From: Dipylidium caninum
Taxonomy: Eukaryota; Platyhelminthes; Cestoda; Cyclophyllidea; Dipylidiidae
Length of the DNA: 64,000 nucleotides
Direction of reading: 5' to 3'
Assembly: GCA_017562135.1 (NCBI GenBank)
Contig: QEYB01000412.1
Location: 124,001 to 188,000, forward strand
In this document: positions 1-12,780 of the stretch, in pieces
Layout: every line of letters starts with the position of its first letter
Position numbering within the stretch: the stretch's first letter is position 1
Program-made: the position numbers and the translations under genes
The notes under the pieces: generated by a model
Database searches by the model: none
The model's input: only the letters and a program-made list of their open reading frames with translations
What the model was told of the DNA's origin: nothing

Positions 1-3000
1 GGGAGAGCTGACCTGAACGCACTCGGCTAAGCCCATCACGGGGCTATGGGACCAGAAAGGAGGGGAAGTAACGACAGGAGAAGCCGGGGAGATGAGAAAA
101 CAAGTTCGGAGGTGCAGGCAGGCGGGAGAGAAGTCACACTCACCAAGGTTTAGTAAATACTAGACATTTAATCTTAGGAAATCCGGTGGAGGAATTTCTT
201 TTTAATTAATGGGTAAAACAAATAAAAAGCGAAGAGGATTTTAACTTGGGACAACGTTTACTCCTAAAAAATAATTCCCTACGAAAATAGGAAAAATATT
301 GCCTAGTACAGCGCAATGGCATGTCATTTTCAAGGCTACTCGAGAAGGAAGGAGATAAGGAATTTTAGCTCCCACTTTGGAGACTCCCTAAAATTACCTA
401 CTAATTATACCTGATTTTGGGCATTATTACAAGGAAAGAGAGGCGTTGGAGAAGAAGGAAATTCGCACAAACGAGAGTCAACTGTCTCCTCACATTTGCT
501 CCTGTCATGAATCCGGTGGTGGAAAGGGAAAGGGAAGGAGGGGGGACGGAGAGGAGAAGGGAAAAGTGAATGAAGAGAAGAGAGAAGAGAAAAACGAAGA
601 GTAGGGTGAAGCATCACCGTCAGGGCTAACTCCCTAAATCACCCTTCTCAGTTTTCCACGATTTTCTCCAATATTTCCAGGTTTGGGGGAGAGGAGAAGA
701 GAGGAAGGAGGTGAAAGTGACCCTCTTCATTTCTCATGACTGCAGTTACTACGACACAAAGGGTTTCTGGCTTTGGACACTCATCTCGTAGGGAGCCTCC
801 TACTCGGACGACAACATGCAAACACATGACGGTAAACCTGTTCGCGTCGTGTAAGCGAAATCGGGGCGGTGGCATTTCCTCTCCCCTTCAACTTGGGTTT
901 TTCACCTGTTGAGGAAGAGGAAGTTGCAAAATGGAGTTATCACTGCCTACTACTTACTCCCTAAAACGCGTATTTGAAGAGTTACACGAGACAGTCCAAT
1001 GTTGTCTGAGTTTGCGTCAAACTTTTATTTACGGTGTTTCCCTAGAAATCTGTGCTCAAAAGAGCGATACAAAGAGTGGTTCTGAAGCTCAAGTTTGGCT
1101 GTCCACCGCCTCGATTAGAGAGGCGGTTGGGCGAAGAGGTTCAAGTGGAAGCGCAAGTAGATTATTAAACAATGAGGATGCATAACAAATTACCCATCCA
1201 AGGGAGTTTTGCAGTCCATGACTGACCGCGACCCGCGGAGGAAGCTAAATGAGAAAGAAAATGAAAGGTGGTATGTTAATAAGGACTTTGAATGAAACCA
1301 CTCTCCACTCGCTTCCCCACTATGCCATGGCCGAGGCGAGCGGTCACCTCGGCATCCAACTTTGGAGCCAATTGTGAACATCGAAGAGTCGAAATAAAAT
1401 GTTCTGGTGAAGGCAGAAAATACGCCGGACTCGGGATTAGGAGAAACGGACAATGTTATTGTACACGCGGCAGCAGAAATGGGAGATTTAAGGTGAAAAC
1501 GAAATCGAGATGGGAAAACACCCGTGGGACATGTGAGAAGCCAATCATTTTCACTCACAGCCGTTGACCTTCTCCGTAATCCCTGACCTTTTAATCGCTT
1601 AGGCAAAAGTTGATAAAATATTTTTTCGCCTGTCCAAACGACCAACAAAAAATTGCGTCACCCTTTTTCTTTCCCCTTCTTGTTTATGTCTCCTCAGACT
1701 GTGTGTGCGAGAGGCACACCTGAACGGTCGGCGGCACGGTGGCCCCTTTGTCCTGGACCAGTTGGGCCAGTGAGAAAGAAAAAATTCTACGCCCATCCGT
1801 GTGTATTTTCAGAGAATGTAATTCTACTTTTTACGACAATTGGAATTAACAATGTAACAAACTTAAAAATAGAACCAAAACGGAATTTTATGGCTTGTAG
1901 ATAGCGCGGAACAAGTCGGCAAAAGATCATAAAGGTAGTCGGGTGAATCTCCTGTCGCCTCAATTAATAAAGTAAAAAAAAGGATTTTACGAAACCAGGT
2001 CGAAAAACGCCTTTGGATCTTTTTTTTCCTTTTCAGCCTGCATATTTACTAGGCTCTCGAAGAAGAGCGGCCTCAGTTTCAGGCAGCAACCCACATGCCT
2101 TTGTGTAAGTTTTTGAGAGAAATGAAAAAGAAAATGTTTTGACAGTGTCAAAATCCGTTCAGCTCCTTCCTCCAGGCGGTGGGAAGTGAAAACCAACTGA
2201 GGAGCATAATCTTGATCAGAGGGAGGCATAAATCCCACTCTCCGTCACATTCGTTGCCTAGTCAAACCTCTCGTCTGAGTCTACGTGTCCCGGAGGTGTC
2301 GATGTGATGTGATGTCTTTGAGAAAGACACCAAAAAGTGGAGGTGAGAGGAGGAATGAGGTGATAGAACGAGTCTAACCATCCCCTCTCCCTCCCACCGC
2401 CGTATTTGTGTGAGTGTGTGTGAGTAGAAAATTAGTCGGAACTGTGTTGGGTCATCGGAGCGATTTAGCTGGGGGCACCTTGAAACGCCGCCAAATTATA
2501 CGGAATAGCACTGCTGAAAGGCGTGAAATAATGCAGGAAGAGGCTGTAACCAGTGAAGGGGAGGGAGTAATCACCCACTCTCGCCAAAACCGCCGAATGA
2601 ATCGCAGAACAGCATCTGTTTGGGTGTGCCGGCGTCAGAGCCACCCCAGCGGTTCTACGTTCCATGCTGACGGACAAGCAACAGCCTTTGCGGCAAAATT
2701 AAGTCTCATCAAAGTTAATGCCCGAACTCAGTGAGTTACGGGTCAACTGCCTGTGGTGGTCATTAATTGAGAGCTTTGAGACGAAAACCGCTTGTCCAGC
2801 CGCGAAAAAGGAGACAACAACAAGCCTTCTCGTAGGCATTATGCAGAGGGTGGAAGCAATTGTCCAGGCGCTGGGCGAAAGACATCACTTGACTGCCCTC
2901 AAATCAGGATCTGGTTATTCTCCAACATTCATGCACTTAGCCTGCAATTCTTGATTTAAGTCAGAGATAAATTCAAAGCTTTAGCATACATTTTGAATAG

Positions 3001-3876
3001 CCTCATCAAATTTGACTGACGTAAACAGTCGCATAAGTGGGAATGTAGACTAAATAGCTCAACCTTTGTACACCAACGGTACTCGACAAGGGAAGGAGGC
3101 CATTTCAAGTTGTTATTTTACATCTTCCGCCTTGTGATTAGGAATGGCACGGGCCAATAACCCTCGCGAAGGTAATTTATACACTTTAAACGCCACCGCG
3201 ACATCCGACTTGCGGTGATTATGAGCGCCGCACCTGCCCACCGTCCCGCCTTCCTGACTTGGAGGCGGAGTTTTTTTATCTTCCCTTGCTCACACGATTT
3301 TAACTTATGTTCTTGAGTGGAGCGGCCTGCGTCATTGGGGATCTGGTACGTTTAGGCAGTGGGGTGGCCGCAGGCGGGACCGACCCGAGGGGGACTTCGT
3401 CGACCCACCTGCGTGTACATAAATTATTAACAAATGGGGCTGCTGGCGGAGATGAGTGGTGGACTGTAAAATACACATTTATGCCTTCCTGTTGTGTTTC
3501 ACTGGGAGGAGGAGGGTAAAAAATCCAAAAATAAAGTGGAGAAGAAGGATGAGCTTTCGAGAGCGTATGAAACGAGGCGGACAAAAATTGGTTTACTGCG
3601 AGGGGGGTTAAAAGGCACTCGAAGTCTAGACTATGGCGTCCCAAATTGTCTGCATTAAGTATAACCCAAAATATGGCTGTTTTTTTGTTTAAATCTGATT
3701 TTGGCGCCAACTTTGTTTCGCCTGGGGATTTTAACAAAAAGTGCTTCAATTTTGTCTTTCATGCCCCACCTCAATGGCAGGAAAAACAATCGCCCTTGAA
3801 CCAACAGCATTTGTAAGTGATCTTTAAGTTATTAAAAAAAAATAGTCCCCCTCCTCAAGACGCATTTAACACTCAC
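1..3876. other. No convincing gene; purine-rich and intergenic or intronic sequence
   Basis: Open frames here are short, overlap on both strands and lack paired splice sites or family motifs. The stretch at 500-580 is purine-rich (runs of GGAAAGGG and GAGAGG). A short GT-rich tract occurs near 2405-2425. The LDLa exon at 3877-4147 on the minus strand must continue downstream into this region, but I could not identify its next exon. Confidence 0.5.
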
Positions 3877-4147
3877 AAGAGGCGTTGGGCGAGGACTCGT
3901 TGAAGAGTTCAAATGGTGAAAGGATTTGTGAGCTGTCACCGGGGTGGGGGAGACCGCAACCGACCTCGTCGGGGGAGTTGCGAGGATCGTCAAGCCAGCA
4001 GTCTGGAAGACCATCACAACGCATGGAGGGCTGAATACAGGCTCCCGTGGCTTCGTCACCGCTGTCACTTCTGCGATGTCGCCGAAGTCCGGGTGAATCT
4101 TCCTCAGCGAGGCTTCCATTGCACCAGAAGCCATAGAATTCACACAA
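3877..4147 (-). CDS. Internal exon encoding an LDL-receptor class A domain
   Basis: The minus-strand frame reads CEFYGFWCNG, then after a 27-residue insert ACIQPSMRCDGLPDC and SPDEVGC. This is the LDLa pattern (C..F.C..G.CI....CDG..DC....DE..C), with six or more cysteines and the acidic DE pair that binds calcium. LDLa modules occur in extracellular parts of receptors and secreted proteins. The exon is bounded by an acceptor (CAG before TTGTGTGAA, phase 0) and a strong donor (GTGAGT at 3876-3871, phase 1), so it is internal. The insert between the second and third cysteines is longer than usual. A signal-peptide exon on the same strand at 11441-11776 could be the start of the same gene, but the exons between were not found. 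Domain call is good; gene boundaries are unknown. Confidence 0.7.
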
Positions 4148-7100
4148 CTGACGTCCTCGAAGGGAGAAAATTAGAAGAGTAAACACAAGCAGTAAAGGCT
4201 GAATTCGACGTTAAGACTGGACGTCGTCGAAGAACACTCGTGTGTATTAGAAGTTTACTAGGAGAAGACAGATAGATTTTTGAGAGATTGACAACGGCTC
4301 GGGAGTGCCGCCATGTCAAAGTACTTTGGGAACAATAAATAGTGGAAAAAGAAGTTCAAATAGTAAATCGTTTGTGCGGAAATAGGAAGTGCTCCGGTCA
4401 TTCAGTCGAACCGGATGGGTACAGGAATCGAGGTGTCAGTTTGCAGACACGTGTGTGTTCACAATTTGCGTGTGGAGAAGACTAAAATTGACCTCGCTGA
4501 GTCCATCCAAGGGATTGCAACACACGACTGTCTTTAACACAATCAGCCTCTTAAAATCTATTGGGTTGGAAACCATTAAAAAGGCGTCTAATATAAGTAG
4601 AAAACAAAAGGCGCAGTTTTTCACACTATTTGTTATACTTAATCGAAATAACTTCCATTGGCATCGGGGATATCTTTATTTATAGAGCCATGAAGCTATT
4701 GAAAGTCTTTTATATCATTTTCGGTGCTGTGCTTCTTTTCTCTCACAACTACATCGTAGTTACGAAAAAGGAAATAACCGGCCAGAGGAATACCGGAAGA
4801 ATATGGAGGGCGAGGTACAATTTCATATTGCACAGATGTTATTTATTTCGTTAGCAGTAATTGCAGTTTTATGTGGCCATCGTGTATCATTATACATTAA
4901 CATTGCGCCGTGCCAATCGTTTGGAGCACCCGTTTCATAGTTTCGAATCACATGCTAACTGAGTTTGCCGGCCGCATAATACTGTTACTTTGGAGGCTTC
5001 CTTTGTCAATAGTTCACTCGACTTCCACTGCTGCAAGTTCTTGTACTACTACGTGGATGCCTAACAGGAGTCTAAATGATCAGTTGGGAGAGTTTACTAA
5101 AAAGTGGGTTCCTTCAACGTCTCCACGGAATTTTCAACCCAGCCTTCGTCAACTTAAGTGGTGGGTGTTGAGACTCCACCAACGCAGAAACTAGCCAATC
5201 ATGGTTGATTTCCCTGACCAACAGGCCAGTAATAATTGATGACAAAGAAGTGGTCAAAAATAGGAGATTCCGCGTCTGTGTAGGAAGTCAACTAGGAGGT
5301 TGGAGACACCAGAAAAGAAAGAATGTCAGTGAGACAAAAGGCGAAGTTTCGCCACTTGAGTAGATAATATCTCGTTGTTTAAGCTCGAAGTGAACTAATG
5401 CGCCTCCCTTCAGTCATAATTCCACTTAATTAGTTGTGTTAGAAAATGTGCTCCGCTCAAATGACATTTTGAAGGGACTCAATCGCGCCTCTGTGTTCGT
5501 CCAGCCCCCGCCCCTCCCGGACAAGCGACCACGCGATGCAAAGTAAGTGGTTTATTGCGTGATTCGCCCCATCTTTCAATCAACTGGAAAGCTAAGGACA
5601 CGAGTTGGGCAGTTTATACACTACTCCGTGTATTTTGTGACTCTTTACAACACTATGGGAGGATTAACGCCATATATCGCCAAACCAAACACTGAGGTCG
5701 TAAAAATCCTTCGTAAATAGTGACTTGGAATGCATAAAAAAGTGTCTTTTCAACACCGCTTTCGTGCATATTTCCCGGTGCAAAAATGAAATATCCAACC
5801 TTAACAAACGTCTCCCTCGAAAATGCCGGACCGTCAGCTTGCTCGTGACTATGCCAATGTAGGTGCGTCTATAAAGCCTTAACTCCGAGTTATTTTGTCT
5901 ACGGTAATGGCAGGGTACTGGTGGACATTAATCAAGTTGGGTAAAGGCTCCGGTGTACAAGAGTTGTTGTCTATTAAAACAATGACCTCTAAATGGCATA
6001 ACAATATACTAGCTGTTCAAAGAACAAAAAAGTTCTTTTGTGGGCCAAAAAACGTGCGCTTCTCGCAGGACTCACACATGTTGTAAAAGGAATTCGGCTT
6101 GATTTTCGAAATAGAGAGCTACTATTATGAGGATATTAGTAGTATAATCGAACGGCACCGGTTTTCGTGGAGCCTGAAGGAGGCAACGAAAGCCGTCCGC
6201 AAGAAGGTGTTCCACAATTTGGTTACTTTGCACAACAGTAAATTTGGGCAATTAAATCACAGTTCGTCGTTCTAACGTAACTAAACGCAAACAAAAGAAC
6301 AAAATCAGCGAAAAAAGAGCTGACTGTACTGAAATTGATTGCGGAAGATGAAACTTTACGACTATCCATCACTGCCTGGAAGAGATTACAAGCGCTTCCA
6401 CGATATATGATGGAAAAGAAAAGGCGACTCCAACAAACTAGATGGGGATACTGCAGAAGAAAAAGGGATGACGGAATTCCCTTGAAGTTGTTTCATTACA
6501 AATGCAAGCCATTGAGTATCCCTGGTCCCAGTCGCCGTCCCAGTGGAGAAGGGTTGCAATTACCCGCCTTAATGCCGAGTGGAGGCAGGCCTGAGAAAAA
6601 CTCACGAGGATCTGCCGCTCCTAAGGAGCTGGTCAGTGCGGCAGTACAGGTGAATCAGGCAGGTAGATGTACGAACATACACATGAGGAGGTGCATATAG
6701 CTGGAAAGTCTACTCCAGCGGAAGAAATTAGCTCATAGCATTAGTATTTTATGAGGAGGAGGAGGAGAAGGAACAGGAGGTGAAAGATGGGGAGAAGGAG
6801 GAGAAAGTGAACTACGACCGACGGCGACTGGGGAAGAGGAAGGGGAGGTGAAAGGAAACTAAGACCGACAGCGGCAGCTTTCTTGTTGTGATTGTCACTC
6901 GAGGCACATAATGCCATTACGGCTTGGTTTTTTTCCAGGTCCCGTTTTCTAGGGCCCGAAAAATGGCAGAAAGACTGAGTTTGACAGTTAAATGGGTGGT
7001 TGCGCTCAAACCAAAAGTAAGTGGTTTTTAACTCCAAGAAGTCATAAATATTCGCCGTTCCCTCACATTTTTTCTCACTTTTCCTAGACGGTTTTTAAAC

Positions 7101-10100
7101 ATGCGGAGTGAATCTTCAACTTGGAGATGTAGAAAAACCTTTACACTAAGTCGTCTAATTTTTCAGCAGTTTAACGCCGAGGTTAAGGTTACGGTAGAAG
7201 GGTGTTGCATACAGAGACTGGGAGAATTTTGACTATACGCGGTGACCGAGAGTGCGGTGGTGAGTTAAAGCAATGCAAGGGCCTAGCGGGATGCCGTCAA
7301 GTCCTTCCCACAAGGACAAAAAAGCGCACAGAATTAAGTGGATTAGTAGGAGGCAGGGGCGTAGACTATCAGGAGAAGGAAGGAATATACACAGTCCCAT
7401 TCCACCCTGGCGATGAACAAATCTGAGGTCGGGGAGGGGATAGAGAAGAAAGTGGATGGATTCGGTCAAGTCTTCAGGTCGGAGGTTGCGAGACAGTGCA
7501 GAAACCATGCCTCTCCTACACAAGCGTTGGATTTGTTGTGAGTAACAGAGTAACCTCGACTCCATGTTAATCCCGATTCGGCTATTTGGCAGGACAAAGC
7601 ATTAAAAACGAGGACAAAAAGCTCCGCTCCAGCATCAAAATCGCATGAGAAAAAGACGACGAAGGCGGTGGTAGAAAATGCTGTGGAAGTTGAAGCAGGG
7701 AAAAGCTCACTTTTAAATAGAAATATACTTAAGAAGGAGGAGCGAATAGGGTTGAGAGGTTGAATTGTGTTATATAGACTGCGGCAGGTTAAACCACTGC
7801 CCAAATTCTACACCATCCGTAAATAGTAAGTACAAAGTTAAGAGATAAGAGAAAAAATAGAATGGCAGCAGATGGTGCTGAGTAAAAATACTTGGGACTC
7901 ACTTCGTGATCGTGAAAATCCACCGTCAAAGTGAAGACGAGAGGTGATTTGAACGCGAATTGTAAGGTCTTTGGGAAGGTCTGTGAATCCGCTCAAAAAT
8001 TGGAGAGACGGAGTCTCGTTATTTGTTTGAGGGGGAAACCGGTGGGGAAATATGTACCATGAGACGACGAGGAGACGTGATCGGCCCTGGAGAATGACAC
8101 TCCGTTGGGGAGAAGAACAGGAAAGGGTCAGATTTTCGGGCTCCTGAAAGGCACATCAAATATTTCCATCTTCCACTTGTATGTCACACACTTCACGCAT
8201 TCAAGCCAAACAGGGACTCCTAAGATCCCCATAGAGAGGTAAGATGAGAAGTAGCGCAAAATGAAGGTGCTACCCCTACAATTACCACTAAGTTCATCAC
8301 CGCAGTGGTCCTATCGTCGTCGTCCTGTGAAGCAGTTATCGCAATGGGAATGGATGCACCAAAGGGCCTACGTCCCCATCATTTCGCCCTTCCTACAGTT
8401 CCTTTTGGACATGAGCATGAGATTCGAACAATCGGATGGGAATCAGATTGGCGTGGCAATCAAGTAACGAATGTTCCTGTCTTCGGCCTCTGCCTCCTTA
8501 TTCAAAGCGACACCTCTCGTTTACGAAACAGGTAACCATTTTCACAACTTGTCTAAATTCCACCCATTAGACCGCATTCTCATGTAACATTCACAATAAG
8601 TAATTCCTTGCACTTCGCCAAAAAACACCCGTCAAGTTAAATTGAGAGTGGAATTTTTAAAAAAATCTAATTTACAATGAGAAATAAGGCAGAAGACTGT
8701 GGCTGGCGTCTAGAACTGCTGGAGAGTACATCAGGGGGAATTTTGGCCTCGGCTACATTTGAACAGAGGTAGAACAGAGACACGCGTGATTTACTGTTGC
8801 CAATGGCTACCAGATTAGCCAAACAGACAAAGGCCTTTGAGGGAATGTTTAGGTGAGGCTAACCGCGCTAGTAATGGCATTAGAGACTGCAACGCCTCCT
8901 TGAATTGTGCAGGGATGTGCTTTAAGGAGACTGGAGAAAAAAAGACGTCTTCACCGAATGTCAGCTGAATGCTGTCGATCCTCAAGGCGATGATGTCTGC
9001 ACTTTTCGTGTAAGCGCCGTCAAAATTGTACTTTCTCCTCACATTGTGGTGCGATAAATGTGGGGAGCGAGAATTGCCCAGGCAACGAAGAAAGCAATCA
9101 AGAAGCAAGCAAAGTATCTTCAAAAAACGATGTCTTCTGCCGTAGGGGACGAAAAGGATCTTTCGAGTCACGTTGTTTTTCTTTTCTCTCACCGTCTATC
9201 TGTGGTCTGCCTGTTCCCATACCTCCCATCGTGCAGCCGTGATATTAATAGCCTCCATCCGATAAAACATGAAAAATCTAGGGAATGTCGTTGATAACAG
9301 ACTTATTTCCTTTGTGGTGAAATAGCGAGGCAGTGAGAATCCGACAAAATATTTGTCCTTGCTCTCACAACTCAGTGATAACAGCAATCACAAAAAGTGC
9401 GCTCGCGACCTGCACTGTGAGACACGCTTCCACGAACGAGTGGAAAGGAGAGGAGATGTTGGGATGCGAGCGGTGCATCCGAGTAGGCAGGAGAGTGAGG
9501 GGAGAGACACCGGTGACCCTATCTATGGCAAATGGCTAGTCAGGTCAGTCTGCCGTAACGACGATTAAATTTACTCCACTCTCTTGTAATGAAATGTAAT
9601 TCACCTCTCTGACATCCCGGCAATTCCTCCACTCCACTTATTATCTTAAATTTTTTTTTTAAATAGCAAATAACCAGTGCAATTGAATGGTGTACTTCGT
9701 TTACAAGATAAAACCAAAGGGCACTGAGTAGGTGCTCAAAGCAAGTCCCAGTGAATTCTGTTAAATTACATAGAAATCTTGTTTGTCGCTCAAACAAACT
9801 CAATTTCGAATTGAGAAACGGTGTAATTATAAGTCGACTGCAAAGCATCTAAGGCAACTATGCAGAAATAAATCCAGTTTTCTGTATATGTCACCAGCAG
9901 AGATTTAGCTGGAAGTGTTTGCCATTAGAACAATTCAGTGTAACTCAGTATGCAAAAAACGGCTCCTCTCAGAATAGAAAAAAACAGAATAAAGAAATTT
10001 GCTGCAGATGTTGAGGCCTCAATCAACTCAAAATCGTGGTATTGAACAGAGACAGAGAAAGTGAGCGACCGGATATAATTTTTACGAAGGCATGTGAACC

Positions 10101-10308
10101 CATTTTAAGTCGTGTTTAAGTCGTCCAACTCCGTTTTCGTGTCTTCCTCTCTTCTTCATTTAAATACAGGCGACCATTTCTCATGAATAAAATTTAAATT
10201 ACTCTTTAGAAATGCTAATCTGTCACCTTCCCACCAGAGAAAAGCTACCAGGAAATAGCGAGAAGAGCGGAACGTCTTAAATAAAAAGGGACATTAGGAT
10301 GGGCGAAC
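4148..10308. other. Non-coding interval, probably intronic or intergenic
   Basis: No open frame here shows recognisable domains plus matching splice sites. A GGAGGAGGA purine tract lies at about 6750-6850. Two minus-strand frames (8815-9192 and 7466-7804) are fairly long but I could not tie them to exons. If the LDLa exon and the 10.3-11.8 kb exons belong to one gene, this is its large intron or introns. Confidence 0.4.
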
Positions 10309-11776
10309 CTTATTTCCTGGTATGTGGAAAGAATCACCACGCTCGTAGGCTTCCTCAGCCTCATTTCGAGAACTACCCGCCTCCGAACGGTCTATAAATT
10401 GAGTTAGGCGAATGTTGAAGTCGTCAGAACTCGGATAGCCTCTAGGCGGACATTCGATGACAGCTCGCACATGAAGCAACCAAAAGTAAACCTACAAATC
10501 GAAAGAGAAAAAGGATATTTGTAATATTAGGCAAAACAAAAAATTAACTTGTTCGATCATGCAGTCTGGCACATGACTAAAACGATACCTTTATTGAAAA
10601 GTATAACACTTTGTAGGACTTTCTTTTCGCAAGTTGTTTCAGACAAAGTGCTTCTTTTAAATAACTATTTGTCCACATAAAAGTGTAACTTATTAATGAT
10701 TATTGAAATGGAAAATATAAATCACTTTCAAACAGTTAAATCATGGATAGATCAATTTTTCAAGACAATTTTCATGGAATACTAATAAACAGAAAATTTA
10801 TCGAGTTACCTAACTGCAAAAATGCGCAACAGTACAGCATGTTGCCCGGAAGGGTTCAATGCTGCAAAGCATCCATCGTTTTGTCAACATAATTTCATGA
10901 ACAAAATAATTATAGACCCCGATAATTAATCACTCACTATCATTTAACAGGCAAAAAATAAGGCAAGAGGAGGTTTGACTTTCTCTTCCCGAAAAACTAC
11001 ATACCATTCAGCGATCAATAAGTTGTCAGTCAAATGAAAAATGTTAATGCAATTGTTGACTTTATAGTTGAGCGCTAACAGTATATAAAAAATTAAAATT
11101 TTACCGAATTCGCCCTACAAAATTCATTAAGACGTCCCTTCATGGCATCCTATTTGAGCATAAAAAAGGTGTTGACCTAACGATCATAAAAGGGTGAAAC
11201 GCATTTGCGGTAATCCCAGAATCAATTGGAAAAATGGTTCGTTCGAGGTTTGATGCGTTATGTCTTTCATCTAACCTGCTCGAAAAAGAATTATCTATTA
11301 CAAGGATGGTATATAATAAAGAGAGATGATAACTAAACGTAAAATTAGACTACAACTTAAAATTCAACCTTCTCCACAGACCAAAGTGTTTTCAGTTATA
11401 AGTGTATATCTCCAGCAGTCTGCGCCCATAAAAATCATACCGCTCCATCCATCAAATAATGTCTGACGTAGCGACCAGCAGGGCGAATTGATACTCCAGG
11501 ACAGACGACTCGACTGAATCCGCTGTTTGTTCGGGGTGCGATTGTAAAGTTGTAGGCGGCTGACACATTCCAGAATAGGACAATTTGATTGTGAAGTAAC
11601 AAATCATCTGAATTTGAGTTTTTGTAAGAGCCTTCACTAGAAAGCCGCCCACAGTGGAAAGAAGAATTAAGCATCATTAAATCTAAAGTGAATATTACGT
11701 AAGTTAAAGTGAATGTACAATCTTCACATTGTGCTTGAATAACGTAAAATAAGACGAAAATGAAAGAGTTTTTCAT
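10309..11776 (-). CDS. First two exons of a putative secreted or membrane protein
   Basis: Exon 1 (11776-11441) starts at ATG with MKNSFIFVLFYVIQAQC, a good hydrophobic signal peptide, followed by an ectodomain with Cys residues and Asn-glycosylation sequons (NSS, NVS, NFT). It ends at GCG before GTATGA in phase 0. Exon 2 (10491-10309) begins after TTTGTAG in phase 0 and reads VYFWLLHVRAVIECPPRGYP, then a polar stretch ending HIPGNK before a weak donor GTTCGC. Both exons stay open and join in frame. The segment around LFWNVSAAYNFTIAP is reminiscent of a beta-rich ectodomain such as CUB, but too divergent for me to assign. The gene continues downstream on the minus strand. The LDLa exon at 3877-4147 is a candidate later exon, which would make a receptor-like protein. 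Confidence 0.45.
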
Positions 11777-12568
11777 GCCCAAAGTTTTACAAAAGTTGAT
11801 GTCGGATGTAAATGAAAATAATTGTCATCGGTGTATATCACAAAAAACATTGAAGATGCTCCCAAAGTTCACTGAAATCATGAATTATTTTCCAAGCGAA
11901 CTACAACTTCAGTAGGGAAAACACCGTTGATGTTAAGCGCAACATCTTACTTAAATGGCCTTAAGAAAATGTATATAGATGTAGACAAACCCTAACGGCA
12001 AGGTCTAACGTTATTTGCCCTTACACACATTGTTTGCACCTTACATCAGCCCTTGTTACGCTTATCTCAATTAGTTAAGTTTATTAGAACTTTTGGACAA
12101 TTTTAATTATAATATTACGGAAGGGGTTTTAACTTAACACTATGCATTATTAACAGTTGCGAATAAACAACCCATAAAGCATGAAATGGGTTATTTCTTT
12201 TTCACTCATCATTGCGCTTGATCTGCTTTATTTCAGCAGGTGGTATAACCAAACTACGATATATCCTTCTCAATGTAATTCTGAATTTTACGATTGACCT
12301 GCAATTCATTTCTAAATAATTGCAACAGTGACCAAGTAGTACCAATATCCAAATCCCCTACCCGCCTTATTATATCTGAGTCAAAGCCCCAGATACATTA
12401 CTCCACTACCACGAAAGTATGGGCCCATTTAGCGATCGCCATACATGTCAACTTCCGCATCTTATATAAACCGCAGCTCGTCTAAGTCACATCCCCGCAA
12501 GTATTCTTAAACCCCGCGTCCCAAAAGCAAAACAGAACATCAAGCAATAGGGGCGAATAATAACCATC
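11777..12568. other. Intergenic spacer
   Basis: AT-rich sequence between the polyadenylation signal of the Ser/acidic-rich gene and the ATG of the putative secreted protein on the same strand. It should hold the promoter or trans-splice acceptor of the latter. I see no gene in it. Confidence 0.4.
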
Positions 12569-12574
12569 TTTATT
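12569..12574 (-). terminator. Polyadenylation signal AATAAA
   Basis: AATAAA on the minus strand, about 207 nt downstream of the TAG stop at 12781-12783. It fits the 3' end of the Ser/acidic-rich gene. Confidence 0.55.
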
Positions 12575-12780
12575 TCACACTTAAATGTAAAACAACTCTG
12601 AGTGAAGGTTCAATCCAAAAAGAGCGAATCTCAACGTCAACAGTAATTCCACTCTGCGGACAAATCACAGGTATCGCGTACAATGGAGGGCAGGGTATTT
12701 TCATTCGGGAATTGCACTTCATCACTTTCTTATGCATATATTTAAAGAAATGCATCAAGGAATGAGAGGCATCAGGTGGT

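Noticed and set aside
1190..1648. 152-codon minus-strand frame
   Set aside because: Overlaps open frames on the other strand; no motif, no splice or polyadenylation support.
8815..9192. Minus-strand frame containing IIALRIDSIQLTFGEDVFF, slightly CUB-like
   Set aside because: No clear acceptor or donor and resemblance too weak; kept only as a possible exon of the LDLa gene.
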